Shown piece by piece: positions 9,615 through 17,495 of a DNA stretch of 64,000 nt; position 1 is the first letter of the stretch; every line of letters begins with the position of its first letter. This stretch comes from Mesostigma viride (taxonomy: Eukaryota; Streptophyta; Mesostigmatophyceae; Mesostigmatales; Mesostigmataceae), in NCBI GenBank assembly GCA_009746045.1, contig RPFO01000310.1:2134142-2198141 (forward strand), in the 5' to 3' direction. Both the position numbers and the translations under genes were made by a program. A model generated the notes under the pieces. The model had not been told where the DNA came from. It saw nothing but the letters and a program-made list of their open reading frames with translations, and did no database searches.

Positions 9615-11318
9615 CTATGCTGGAGGAGTTAACGGTGCCCCCCACTTGGCTGCGAGGTAGCCGCGGACCACCTCGAGCTCCGCTGACGTTTTGGCGGTGT
9701 TGTAGATAAGGATCTCACCAATCCACCCATCAAAAGCACGACTCGTGTTGGACGAGTCTCCTCCAATAGAAAGATTCCCTGAACCAAGTATAGGATCCGA
9801 TCCCACTCTGTCATAGCCAGCTCGTCCGTCGAAGCGGGTGAGAAAGGCGTTTGTACTGCTGTTGCATGAAAGCGCCAGAACGTGTGTATTATTATCAAAG
9901 AACTGAGCCCTGGTGCTCACGGTGTCGCGTATAGCACCGGGAGTAAAGAGGAGAACGACCATGTTCTCTGACTGATAAGACATGAGGTAACAATCGCCGT
10001 TCGACGATCCAAGCATATATCCTCGGATACCCGTAGCACCCCCTAATTGTGGATACGTTGCAGTCGTTAGCTGTTTGGCGACTAGAAAAACACTCGCACT
10101 TGCCCCGACCGCATTCCAGAAATTGTTCACGGACTCTAACAAGCCAGACCGCGAGTTAATAAAACGAAGGGACCGTTTCGAGTTCAGCTCCGCCGTATCC
10201 AGTGTCGGGCACTTGGCGGAAGTTGCCTGCGTCACGTGGTACCCGTTCGGCCCCTTGTCGTTCACTCGCATCACGTTCCCACCTGTCGTGTTTTGCTGGG
10301 TTGTGCCAGTGGTGTTGCTGAACACCGTGGCGCTGTCGGACGGATCGTACCACGCGAACAAATTGGGGTCTGTTGCGGGATTGTAAACTGGCGTATACGT
10401 AAAAGTAAGAGAGTTAGAAGCCGAGTTCCCGTTACCCGACACGGAGTCTGTCGCCGCGTTGGAACCCACGCTGACAGTCGTCAACGTGTTCGAGGTTCCT
10501 GACACGTCGAACGTGTAAAACGCCGCGTTTACCTGCACCAAGTTGGACGCCGTCCCGTTGGTAACGACGATGTCCCCGAGCGCGAAACCAGTGACTGACC
10601 GGCTGAAGGTGGCCGTCGCGCCGACTGGGCTCGTGGACGGTGTTGCCCCGGCCGAAGTCGCGAGGGTGACTGTAGGCGGCGGGGAGTAGGTGAACGCGAC
10701 CGTGTTGGACTCGGCGTTTGTCACCCCAAATTCGCCTACCGTCGTGCCATCGACCACCCTCACGGTCGTCTGGGAGTATGGAGTGGTCGGTGTCACTGCG
10801 AACTGGTATGATGCCCCGGTACCGGTTACCGACGACACTGTTCCGTTGTTCACGTAGATGTCCCCGCTACCAAACCCGGTTACGGGCTTGTCAAATGTGA
10901 CATCCATTGTGACGGGGCTTGTGGTTGGATACGTCCCTGCCGCTGTAGCAAGCGTGACGGTGGTGGGGGGAGGGGTGTATGTGAATGATAACAGATTAGA
11001 GTCTTCGTTGTACGCACCAGACACCCCTGTTACCTTATTTTCTTTCACGGAAACAGTGGTTGGGACCGAACCTGTGATATTTGTTATGTCAAAAAAGTAC
11101 GTCGCTGGTGCACCTAAAAATAGGCCGACTGCCGTTCCGTTTGTCACGTCGATGTCTGATAGATCAAAACCCGTGACATCTTCATTGAATGTCGCCATCA
11201 CGAGAACGGGGGCATCCGATGGTGTAAGGTCCACTGTTGATAACCCGACCGTGACCGAGGTACCAGGAACGCGGCGTTTATATAAAAGAGCGGGGCATAT
11301 ACCGCTATCCAACAACAT
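9615..11318 (-). CDS. Adhesin-like protein: three Ig-like repeats plus lectin/LamG-like domain
   Basis: 567 residues from ATG at 11318. Residues about 20-310 hold three repeats of roughly 90 residues. Each has an ATF.(R/E/K)xVTGFxxxDI block, then (V/Y)(T/N)NGT and a closing TFTYTP-type strand, which is the pattern of bacterial Ig-like domains (BIG_13 type). Residues about 315-567 resemble a concanavalin A/LamG-like jelly roll: an LFAWYDPSD start, FLVAKQ, and a FDGWIGEILIYN-x-E..VRGYLAAKWG end typical of such domains. The composition is Thr/Ser/Val-rich with few lysines, as in fibres and surface proteins. No signal peptide or anchor is seen. A receptor-binding spike or fibre is the likeliest role. 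The Ig-like modules suggest acquisition from bacteria or phages. Confidence 0.75.
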   Translation of the reverse strand: MLLDSGICPALLYKRRVPGTSVTVGLSTVDLTPSDAPVLVMATFNEDVTGFDLSDIDVTNGTAVGLFLGAPATYFFDITNITGSVPTTVSVKENKVTGVSGAYNEDSNLLSFTYTPPPTTVTLATAAGTYPTTSPVTMDVTFDKPVTGFGSGDIYVNNGTVSSVTGTGASYQFAVTPTTPYSQTTVRVVDGTTVGEFGVTNAESNTVAFTYSPPPTVTLATSAGATPSTSPVGATATFSRSVTGFALGDIVVTNGTASNLVQVNAAFYTFDVSGTSNTLTTVSVGSNAATDSVSGNGNSASNSLTFTYTPVYNPATDPNLFAWYDPSDSATVFSNTTGTTQQNTTGGNVMRVNDKGPNGYHVTQATSAKCPTLDTAELNSKRSLRFINSRSGLLESVNNFWNAVGASASVFLVAKQLTTATYPQLGGATGIRGYMLGSSNGDCYLMSYQSENMVVLLFTPGAIRDTVSTRAQFFDNNTHVLALSCNSSTNAFLTRFDGRAGYDRVGSDPILGSGNLSIGGDSSNTSRAFDGWIGEILIYNTAKTSAELEVVRGYLAAKWGAPLTPPA

Positions 11319-11337
11319 TTGTATAGACTAGTCATCG

Positions 11338-11508
11338 TTATTTTTTTGGATTTGGTAGCGGATATTTGAAGGTGGGGAGAAGGGGAAGTGCCTGCCTTAC
11401 GGGAACTGTCATGGACAAACCAGAATCTGCCATTTCTGGGATGTCAAAAATCAACTTCAACCTGTTAAACGGGTTAGCTGTGATGCTAGGGTCTCGAAAG
11501 TAGTCCAT
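11338..11508 (-). CDS. Small PLV protein (56 aa)
   Basis: ATG at 11508 (MDYFRDPSITANPFN) to TAA at 11338-11340. It is short, proline-rich at the end (LPLLPTFKYPLPNPKK) and has no membrane segment. It fills the gap between the adhesin and the capsid gene on the same strand. An AT-rich stretch with TCTA (11519-11522) sits 10 bp upstream. The family is unknown; it may be a small virion or assembly factor. Confidence 0.5.
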   Translation of the reverse strand: MDYFRDPSITANPFNRLKLIFDIPEMADSGLSMTVPVRQALPLLPTFKYPLPNPKK

Positions 11509-11536
11509 CGTTTGTCACTAGACGCATATATATTTT

Positions 11537-12832
11537 TTAGAGGTACACAGCTGCCTGCCTGCCTGCAGCGATGTCCATCTTTGATTCGCACTCCGTGAAG
11601 ATGTAGGAAATGCAGTCCGTCGCCCCCTTCTCGACTCGCAGCGTGACCACTGATGCCGTGCCACGAAGGTCGAGGCCGCTCATATACTCTGGACCGGCAC
11701 ACGGCATATTAAGGTGACACGCCATCGTGAAGTTGTTGTTTAGCCACGTGGTAGGAGTCATACCCTCCCGGACACAAGACAAGACATTCCCTTGGTCACC
11801 GAACGCGGACAACAGATTGATCCACGCCTCGGTTGCGTTCGTACGGTATCCAGGCGCTAGGTTGGATCCGTTGATGTCGTATTGGTAGGAAGTCATACCA
11901 TCCGCGATGTGATTGAACATCGTATTGCCGGATGCGTTGGTCACGTCCGCGCCGGCAGCAACCTGAATCGCCAGGAGTTTGCTGGCGGACGCGGAAGACA
12001 GCGACGCCTTGATGGCATAGGGAGAACGAGTCCCGAGCGACTGTTTGGTGGACTGCCACGTCCGCCACTTGAAGGAGAGAGTTCCACCCTCGACAAGCCT
12101 GGACGAGAAAATCTGGCCCACGATATCCTCTTGGAACCTGTACGTGTCGACGCTGAAGTGGATGTTGCTCAGTTCGAAACCAACACCTGTCGCTGCTACA
12201 ACAGCCGCGATGCCATCGCCTGCTGAGGCTGCCTGCGCCACGCTAGGGAGCATCACCCCTCCGTCCATGAGTGTGATTCGGATCTCGATGGGAGGGAAGA
12301 GACTCAGATCCACGATCCGAGGCTCGCCGCTCAAGAATCCTAAAAAGTGGTCGATGACGCCGTCCACTGCTGTGTTCGCCTTCACGTTGTTGGTAAGAGT
12401 GCCAGCCACGTCAGCGGTGACGGTGTTGCTATTCTTCGACCAACCAGCAGGAGCCTGTGCGAGGTTGTACTCGACACCTCCGTGCACCGAGAGAAGAGTA
12501 TGGAACAGCTGGGAGTAGTCGTTGATGCTATCGACGGTCTGCCCTCCTGCCAGCACCTCGAGGCGCCTGACGATGGAGGACGTGTACGCGGGGAACTTCG
12601 CGAACCCCGCCGTGGTCGTCGGCGTTCCCGTGAAAAACATGGCGAAGGAGTGCAAGTCAACGAACCCGGACGTGGGCAGGCGAACCGCGACCACGGACCC
12701 TTGTTTGATGCCATCGCTGGCTGAGAGGGTGCTGAGATGCACTCGCTGAGTCGTGTGTTGGCCTAGCGCCTTCACGAGGTATTGCATAGACTTTGGGATA
12801 GCGCGGGAGTACCAGGAGTTGTCAGAAGCCAT
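11537..12832 (-). CDS. MCP: Major capsid protein (double jelly-roll type)
   Basis: 431 residues from the ATG at 12832; the frame is open five codons further to a GTG, but ATG is the expected start. Features of PLV/virophage capsid proteins include an N-terminal helix region (YSRAIPKSMQYLVKALG), VDLHSFAMFFTG, and IVRRLEVLAGGQTVDSINDY near residue 90. An FPPIEIRITLMD strand follows in the first half, and a second-barrel region starts around ELSNIHFSVDTYRF near residue 220. The length fits the smaller PLV MCPs. The protein forms the icosahedral shell. It is preceded by ATATCTAACTCG, a TCTA-type promoter candidate. The frame is intact. Confidence 0.85.
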   Translation of the reverse strand: MASDNSWYSRAIPKSMQYLVKALGQHTTQRVHLSTLSASDGIKQGSVVAVRLPTSGFVDLHSFAMFFTGTPTTTAGFAKFPAYTSSIVRRLEVLAGGQTVDSINDYSQLFHTLLSVHGGVEYNLAQAPAGWSKNSNTVTADVAGTLTNNVKANTAVDGVIDHFLGFLSGEPRIVDLSLFPPIEIRITLMDGGVMLPSVAQAASAGDGIAAVVAATGVGFELSNIHFSVDTYRFQEDIVGQIFSSRLVEGGTLSFKWRTWQSTKQSLGTRSPYAIKASLSSASASKLLAIQVAAGADVTNASGNTMFNHIADGMTSYQYDINGSNLAPGYRTNATEAWINLLSAFGDQGNVLSCVREGMTPTTWLNNNFTMACHLNMPCAGPEYMSGLDLRGTASVVTLRVEKGATDCISYIFTECESKMDIAAGRQAAVYL

Positions 12833-12849
12833 CGATGGTGTATACACTC

Positions 12850-12862
12850 GAGTTAGATATTT
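12850..12862 (-). promoter_or_regulatory. TCTA-type promoter motif of the capsid gene
   Basis: On the minus strand this reads AAAAATATCTAACTCG, 20-30 bp before the MCP ATG. It matches the AT-flanked TCTA core seen before several other genes of the element. Confidence 0.45.
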
Positions 12863-13219
12863 TTACTGAAGGAGCTGGCCGAGTATAGGATTTTTTACCT
12901 TCGCCCCGTCCACTCTTCTCTCGAGATTCGATAGGGCGCTCAGCCCCGTGTTCGCGGCCGAGTACGCTTTCCCGAGGAGCGTACTTTTCGCGATCATGGT
13001 AGAGGGGACGTGCCCGAGCGCCGAATCGACGATGCCCGCGACCTGTTTCGCGGCTCGCGCCCCGTCTCCGATTTTCGAGATAACCTCTCCCGCGACGTGA
13101 CCGGCCTTCTTGACAGCCGACACGATCGCCGCCCCGTCGCCGACCCTCTTGATTGCGTTTCCAGCAAACTCGCCCACGCGTCTAGCCACGTTTCCGATCG
13201 CACCAAAATTAAGTTTCAT
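12863..13219 (-). CDS. Small amphipathic virion protein (adenovirus pVI-like in character)
   Basis: 118 residues from ATG at 13219. Alternating small residues, valines and lysines give amphipathic helices (GNAIKRVGDGAAIVSAV, VISKIGDGARAAKQVAGIV). A strongly basic N-terminal segment and alanine/glycine repeats resemble membrane-active or DNA-condensing minor virion proteins. It overlaps the stop of the penton-like gene by 11 bp and precedes the MCP, the place where PLVs and adenovirus-like elements often keep such genes. TCTA occurs 16 bp upstream (13235-13238). The comparison is to character and position, not to sequence. Confidence 0.6.
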   Translation of the reverse strand: MKLNFGAIGNVARRVGEFAGNAIKRVGDGAAIVSAVKKAGHVAGEVISKIGDGARAAKQVAGIVDSALGHVPSTMIAKSTLLGKAYSAANTGLSALSNLERRVDGAKVKNPILGQLLQ

Positions 13220-14072
13220 CGTCCTCGACAGTACTAGATGGCTGAGAAATTAATCTGGTTTGTGGCTGGACAGTCCTATCTAGGGCCATGTACTTCAAGA
13301 CACTCCCGATCTTCCTAGCCTCTATCCCCATCGCCTTCTGAGGGCTTATGCGGAAGGAGAGCTGAAGAGCCCAGTCAGAGTAGACAGTTATAGGAGCGTC
13401 GTCCTCGTCGAGCAGTCGGATCGTGATGTTGCTGGGAGAGTCCTTGAGATGCTGCCACAAAGGGTTCGCTGCCTGCCAAACAATGGGTTCTAAGAACTGC
13501 GACATATTGGGGCAAACTGCCAAAAGACCTCCATATCCAGTTCCTGTCGATGATGATATCACATTTCCCCGGACGATGTCACTATACACATACACCATTC
13601 GCAGTCTCCCATTCGTTGCTGGCCGATTGCTAGCGAGGGCGCCTGTGAGAGAATAAGAGCCTTCCATGAGCCCCAACACCCGGCCCGTTGGCTCATCCAC
13701 CGAGATAGAGAACTCGACGGCATTGGTCACGGTAAAAAGGCTAGTCGCCCTGTTGTACGTGACCGAGAACCCGGCATCCACCGCCTTCAAAGCGTCCTCG
13801 ATATTTTTCCTGTTTTCGATGGTCGTGTAGGAGCCGAGCGGCAAAGTCACCTTGACGGGCGACTCGCTGCCAGACAAACGGACAGTGAAGTATCGATTTC
13901 CCTCGCTTATGTGAGTCTGTTCGAACGGGATGGTCATGAGGGTAAGTCCGACGTCATGATAGTCATCAAGGAGCCCCGCCGGGATGTCCCACACCGGATC
14001 CACCAGCGTCCCGCGAGTCCGGTTCTCCGTGCGAAGAGTGAGTGTCAGTGTCTCCTGGATGAACTCCTTCAT
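13209..14072 (-). CDS. Penton-like minor capsid protein (putative)
   Basis: 287 residues from ATG at 14072. It is beta-rich throughout. It carries NITIRLLDEDDAPITVYSDW followed by LQLSFRI near residue 230, the kind of block found near the end of Polinton/PLV penton proteins. It is adjacent to the capsid and small amphipathic genes, in the usual morphogenesis cluster. The length is normal for a single jelly-roll penton. I see no early stop. The assignment rests on position and general fold signature, so a different minor structural protein is possible. Confidence 0.6.
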   Translation of the reverse strand: MKEFIQETLTLTLRTENRTRGTLVDPVWDIPAGLLDDYHDVGLTLMTIPFEQTHISEGNRYFTVRLSGSESPVKVTLPLGSYTTIENRKNIEDALKAVDAGFSVTYNRATSLFTVTNAVEFSISVDEPTGRVLGLMEGSYSLTGALASNRPATNGRLRMVYVYSDIVRGNVISSSTGTGYGGLLAVCPNMSQFLEPIVWQAANPLWQHLKDSPSNITIRLLDEDDAPITVYSDWALQLSFRISPQKAMGIEARKIGSVLKYMALDRTVQPQTRLISQPSSTVEDDET

Positions 14073-14310
14073 CGGCCACTTCGTCTGACATTAGCTCAGA
14101 AGTAATTTCGTTTGTCCCAAAAACCTTGACCACGCCCTCTTCTTTGTGTGCCATCGCCCTTTTGATAGCACGCCTTTTTTTCCCTGTGAGCGGCTTCTTC
14201 CTACAATAAAGCATGGCTGATTCGATAAATTCTCGGGGGACGTTTGTGTGAAGGGTCATCCATTGTGATATCTCGAGCATCTCGGCGTCGGTGAACAGCG
14301 GGTTGCTCAT
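13966..14310 (-). CDS. Small PLV protein overlapping the penton-like gene
   Basis: 114 residues from ATG at 14310 (MSNPLFTDAEMLEISQW). The first 79 residues lie outside the penton-like gene, include a basic cluster (KKPLTGKKRRAIKRAMAHK) and look coding. The last 35 overlap the next gene in another frame and are Gly/Asp/His-rich, which may be forced by the overlap. It sits 2 bp after the zinc-finger gene, as in a compact viral operon-like block. Function unknown. Confidence 0.5.
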   Translation of the reverse strand: MSNPLFTDAEMLEISQWMTLHTNVPREFIESAMLYCRKKPLTGKKRRAIKRAMAHKEEGVVKVFGTNEITSELMSDEVADEGVHPGDTDTHSSHGEPDSRDAGGSGVGHPGGAP

Positions 14311-14312
14311 GT

Positions 14313-14813
14313 TTACTCTTGTATGAGATTTTTTTCCGCGCCCTCTTTTGGGATTCCGACTACTGTGTTGTGGACCCTCCTGAGATGCAGAAGGAGGTTT
14401 TTTTCGTTTGCGAACGTGCTTTTACACCCTGGCTGCGGGCATTTCCACCTCGTGCCCCCCACCTGGACTCGCTTTCCGACAGATACACCCGCAGGCTCGG
14501 GGGGTGCCTCCAGCCCCGCATCGACGACAACCGGTTCGGGAGCCGCGACAGGTGCCGGTTGGACATACGCGGATAACGGGGGGTACGCGACCGGTCTTGA
14601 GTTCGCCATGACTGACGCCATCAGAAGAGCGTCCTTGAACCCTCGCGCCTCTGCGACCTTGCCTTTGTTCACCGCTCTTCGGACCGGTGCGCTGTGGATG
14701 ACAATGGTGTTGGTCGATGAAGCGGTCACCTGTGGCCGGGGTGTGACCTTTCGCTTGGGTTTCCCCCTTTTGCCTACAGGACGACGCCTTGCTGTTTTCT
14801 GACGCCTCGCCAT
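14313..14813 (-). CDS. Basic protein with C-terminal C2H2 zinc finger
   Basis: 166 residues from ATG at 14813. The first 30 residues are very rich in Arg/Lys (MARRQKTARRRPVGKRGKPK), like core or DNA-condensing proteins. The middle is proline/alanine-rich. Residues about 122-147 form one classical C2H2 finger (CPQPGC, then FANEKNLLLHLRRVH, with C-x4-C and H-x3/4-H spacing). Genome packaging inside the virion or late gene regulation are both plausible. A TCTA motif in AT-rich sequence lies at 14829-14832. Confidence 0.7.
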   Translation of the reverse strand: MARRQKTARRRPVGKRGKPKRKVTPRPQVTASSTNTIVIHSAPVRRAVNKGKVAEARGFKDALLMASVMANSRPVAYPPLSAYVQPAPVAAPEPVVVDAGLEAPPEPAGVSVGKRVQVGGTRWKCPQPGCKSTFANEKNLLLHLRRVHNTVVGIPKEGAEKNLIQE

Positions 14814-14824
14814 TTCTGAGTATA

Positions 14825-14843
14825 ATCATAGATTTTTATAGCG
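14825..14843 (-). promoter_or_regulatory. TCTA-type promoter motif
   Basis: Minus strand TAAAAATCTATGATTATA, about 20 bp before the zinc-finger gene. Same AT-flanked TCTA pattern as upstream of MCP. Confidence 0.4.
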
Positions 14844-15694
14844 TCCAAGTGAGGGTCTTGTTAGCCATCGAGGCCATTTTTCCGGCGCGTGACTTACAAA
14901 ACGCCGTAGATAGTGCTATGTTTGTTGACGTGTCAGTGGTGATGCGAGGAATCCTCAAGGCGATTTCAAACACCCCTTCATCCTCTTCGTACCCCGAAAC
15001 AACATTCCAGTTGCTGCCAATGATAACGTTTTCCGGCCAAACGGACAGGCCGCTAGCCGTTAAGCGATATGGGTTTGATATGTCGAGAATCGTTGGCGGG
15101 TTGTTATCAAACGTTAACCTGACAAGGATATTGGTCAACGTGGTCGGAAGAGTTAGTTCCGATTGCGTTGCCGGGTCGTGGAAAGACATCGCGGCCACGG
15201 GGGTGCCGTGCCAAAATTGCGGAAGCGGGTAGTCGTATATGGGCTGCCTCAGACCGACCAAAGAATCTGCTTCCAATATTGTATGGGATATACGTCGAGT
15301 CTCTCGGACATCTTCATACAGGGCCACGTCCATCCCGTGATTGCCGCCGATCGACGACAGACTTGATCCATAATAGTAGCTTAGGCTGGAAGCAAATAAA
15401 AGCGGGCTCGGGCCAGATACTGTTGGATCTAATACCTGGAACGTCACGGTCGCCAAATGGATCATACCAGTAACTGGAGGATCAACCAGTGAAATATGAT
15501 CACAGGTTATGTCAACGTATGACGAGGATTTTGATATTGTCGTTGTAGAAAAACCACCAGTCCACGATTCTCCGACGACTACGCTGATAAGCAATGGATC
15601 ATTGCTCAACTTGGTGTTTGAAAATGCAAGTCTTACATAAAACTTCCTCACCGACTGACGAGCTGGTAGAATCCCGTATATTTTGGCAGTATAT
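14836..15694 (-). pseudogene. Structural protein, N-terminus lost at a repeat insertion
   Basis: The frame is open for about 285 codons, with beta-rich sequence (FYVRLAFSNTKLSND, ISLVDPPVTGMIHLATVTF, QFWHGTPVAAMSF) like a fibre or capsid-associated protein. The only early start in frame is a GTG at 15651, and coding-like sequence (TAKIYGILPARQS) continues upstream of it to the edge of the 419 bp direct repeat at 15695. Inside the repeat the frame soon meets a stop. The true start is therefore missing. The gene was probably cut by the 15695-17495 insertion. It may be the detached 3' part of the fibre-like gene on the other side; exact breakpoints decide whether the two frames would join. Confidence 0.6.
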
Positions 15695-16113
15695 TCGGGG
15701 TTCTTTGAACGGAGTTTCTTCTATACGTGAATGCGGGAACAAGAGGCCGCTGGATGAGCGGCTTATAGGTCGCAGTGTTTACTCGTAGCTGTTTGGCTAG
15801 AGCTTTTGTGATTAGTAGATGCAATATAGTGCATGGTTGAAAAATGAATTAAATAAAATGTGCGTTCCGCGCTTGGGTTGATTATACCCGGGCGGAACGG
15901 GGCGTGAGGTGCAGTGCCCCTGAAAAGAACAACCTACGCATTATTTAATACTAGCCGTGCAGATTCGGGATATTCTACCCCCGGTCTGTACGGTTAGCGT
16001 CTTACTAGCATCCACTAAACATAAGGGTTTAATGACGTCAGTTAGCTAGGGATAAGGGAGGTTTTGCGACTAAAAGCCGCTCTGGCTGGTTTTGTCGGCC
16101 TCTTTCTTTGCTC
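15695..16113. repeat. Direct terminal repeat, copy 1
   Basis: It contains a TGACGTCA palindrome (16033-16040), a GCCGCT-GGATG-AGCGGC hairpin and a longer GTTCCGC...GCGGAAC stem. It matches copy 2 at an offset of 1382 bp. Confidence 0.85.
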
Positions 16114-17076
16114 GTTGTCGTTGCGGCGGCAGCCGCAGCTATGGGTGCTGCGGAGCAAAATCCCAAAAGCACTGGTTGCACTGGCCACTTGGCCAGTGGT
16201 GAGACTTCCAGTTGTTAACCGGCCAGGCGTAGTTCCTCGCCCGGTTAACTAAAAGAAAAGAAAAAGATTACCTCCGGTCCGCACCTTTTCCCCAGCTTGG
16301 GGTCTTTGGTGGGCCGGATGCCGTGACAGGTGCTCAACTGTCGCTTGGTCGGCCCAGTGCGCGAGCTGGTGCTCCGTACCTGGGGATGCTTGCACCCCGG
16401 GTTGGAGCCGGATGGCTGGCACTGGCGACCCGTGTCTCGGTCCGCGGCCTGCGGCTTTTTCTTCGGAAATTGCTGCTGGCCAGCAAACTTTGCAATTGCC
16501 TTCCGCCGAGGGGGGGTGGTTGGGGCTGGGGACGGCGATGGGAAAAGCGTCTAAGCTAGAAATTTTTTCCCCACGCATAGAAACCTCGGGGGGAATGCGG
16601 TCTTGGCTGAACGGACTCTCGTTCAGCCAGGTGCCTGGGGCTGTGGCCTCGGGCATCCGGGCTGGCGGGGCCTGGGCTAGGTCCACGTTTTTTCTCGAAG
16701 CACCCCGGGTCTATGGGGAGACGGCCATAGCGGTACCGACTCGGGGCCCCGAGAGGGGTCATGATAGGCTGGCCGTGCGCAATCGCAGTGCAAATGCGCT
16801 GGGCCTTTTTGGGCCTGGCCATGCATCCACAGCCGCCGGGCACACGCCTCCCGATGTGGGGGGGCTCCCGTTTTGCGGCAGGGCGGTCACTTGTGACAAC
16901 GAGCAAGGTGGAGTGCGGCTTCAAGGGAAAGCCAGGGCGGGGGTGATTGGGCAACGTACTTCATGAAGGGCCTTGAACGGCGTGCCTCCGGGCATGTCAA
17001 TTAGTGTCACATGTATGCTTCCACTTATTGTTTTAATGAAGATGCTGGTTTTTGTGGGAGCTACGTGGGACATGAA
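16114..17076. other. Interior of the direct-repeat element
   Basis: GC-rich, with overlapping ORFs on both strands, none with a recognised family. On the minus strand a frame starting in copy 2 (17124) reads into TSIFIKTISGSIHVTL, which resembles the first strand of ubiquitin (IFVKTL-TGK type), but the rest does not continue the fold. The plus-strand ORF at 16412-16966 has no motif. Confidence 0.35.
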
Positions 17077-17495
17077 TCGGGGTTCTTTGAACGGAGTTTC
17101 TTCTATACGTGAATGCGGGAACAAGAGGCCGCTGGATGAGCGGCTTATAGGTCGCAGTGTTTACTCGTAGCTGTTTGGCTAGAGCTTTTGTGATTAGTAG
17201 ATGCAATATAGTGCATGGTTGAAAAATGAATTAAATAAAATGTGCGTTCCGCGCTTGGGTTGATTATACCCGGGCGGAACGGGGCGTGAGGTGCAGTGCC
17301 CCTGAAAAGAACAACCTACGCATTATTTAATACTAGCCGTGCAGATTCGGGATATTCTACCCCCGGTCTGTACGGTTAGCGTCTTACTAGCATCCACTAA
17401 ACATAAGGGTTTAATGACGTCAGTTAGCTAGGGATAAGGGAGGTTTTGCGACTAAAAGCCGCTCTGGCTGGTTTTGTCGGCCTCTTTCTTTGCTC
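17077..17495. repeat. Direct terminal repeat, copy 2
   Basis: Matches copy 1 throughout. It contributes the last 14 or so codons and the stop (17452) of the fibre-like ORF, so that C-terminus is foreign. Confidence 0.85.

Larger units (their letters stand above)
15695..17495. mobile_element. Insertion with 419 bp direct terminal repeats (TRIM/retrozyme-like)
   Basis: Two direct repeats, 15695-16113 and 17077-17495, appear identical by eye and flank 963 bp of GC-rich DNA without reverse transcriptase. The unit length (one repeat plus interior) is 1382 bp. This size class fits small non-autonomous LTR elements (TRIMs) or retrozymes. No TG...CA ends, no target duplication and no hammerhead core were found, so a tandem duplication or recombination of a circle is also possible. 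It sits between two truncated-looking structural frames. Confidence 0.6.

Noticed and set aside
16947-16962. 16 bp GGGCAACGTACTTCAT shared with the fibre-gene end at 17528
   Set aside because: A 16 bp match in 64 kb is near chance expectation; not enough to claim duplication.
15695-17495. Hammerhead ribozyme in the direct repeats
   Set aside because: CTGGATGAG resembles the core but has an extra base, and no matching GAAA arm was found.
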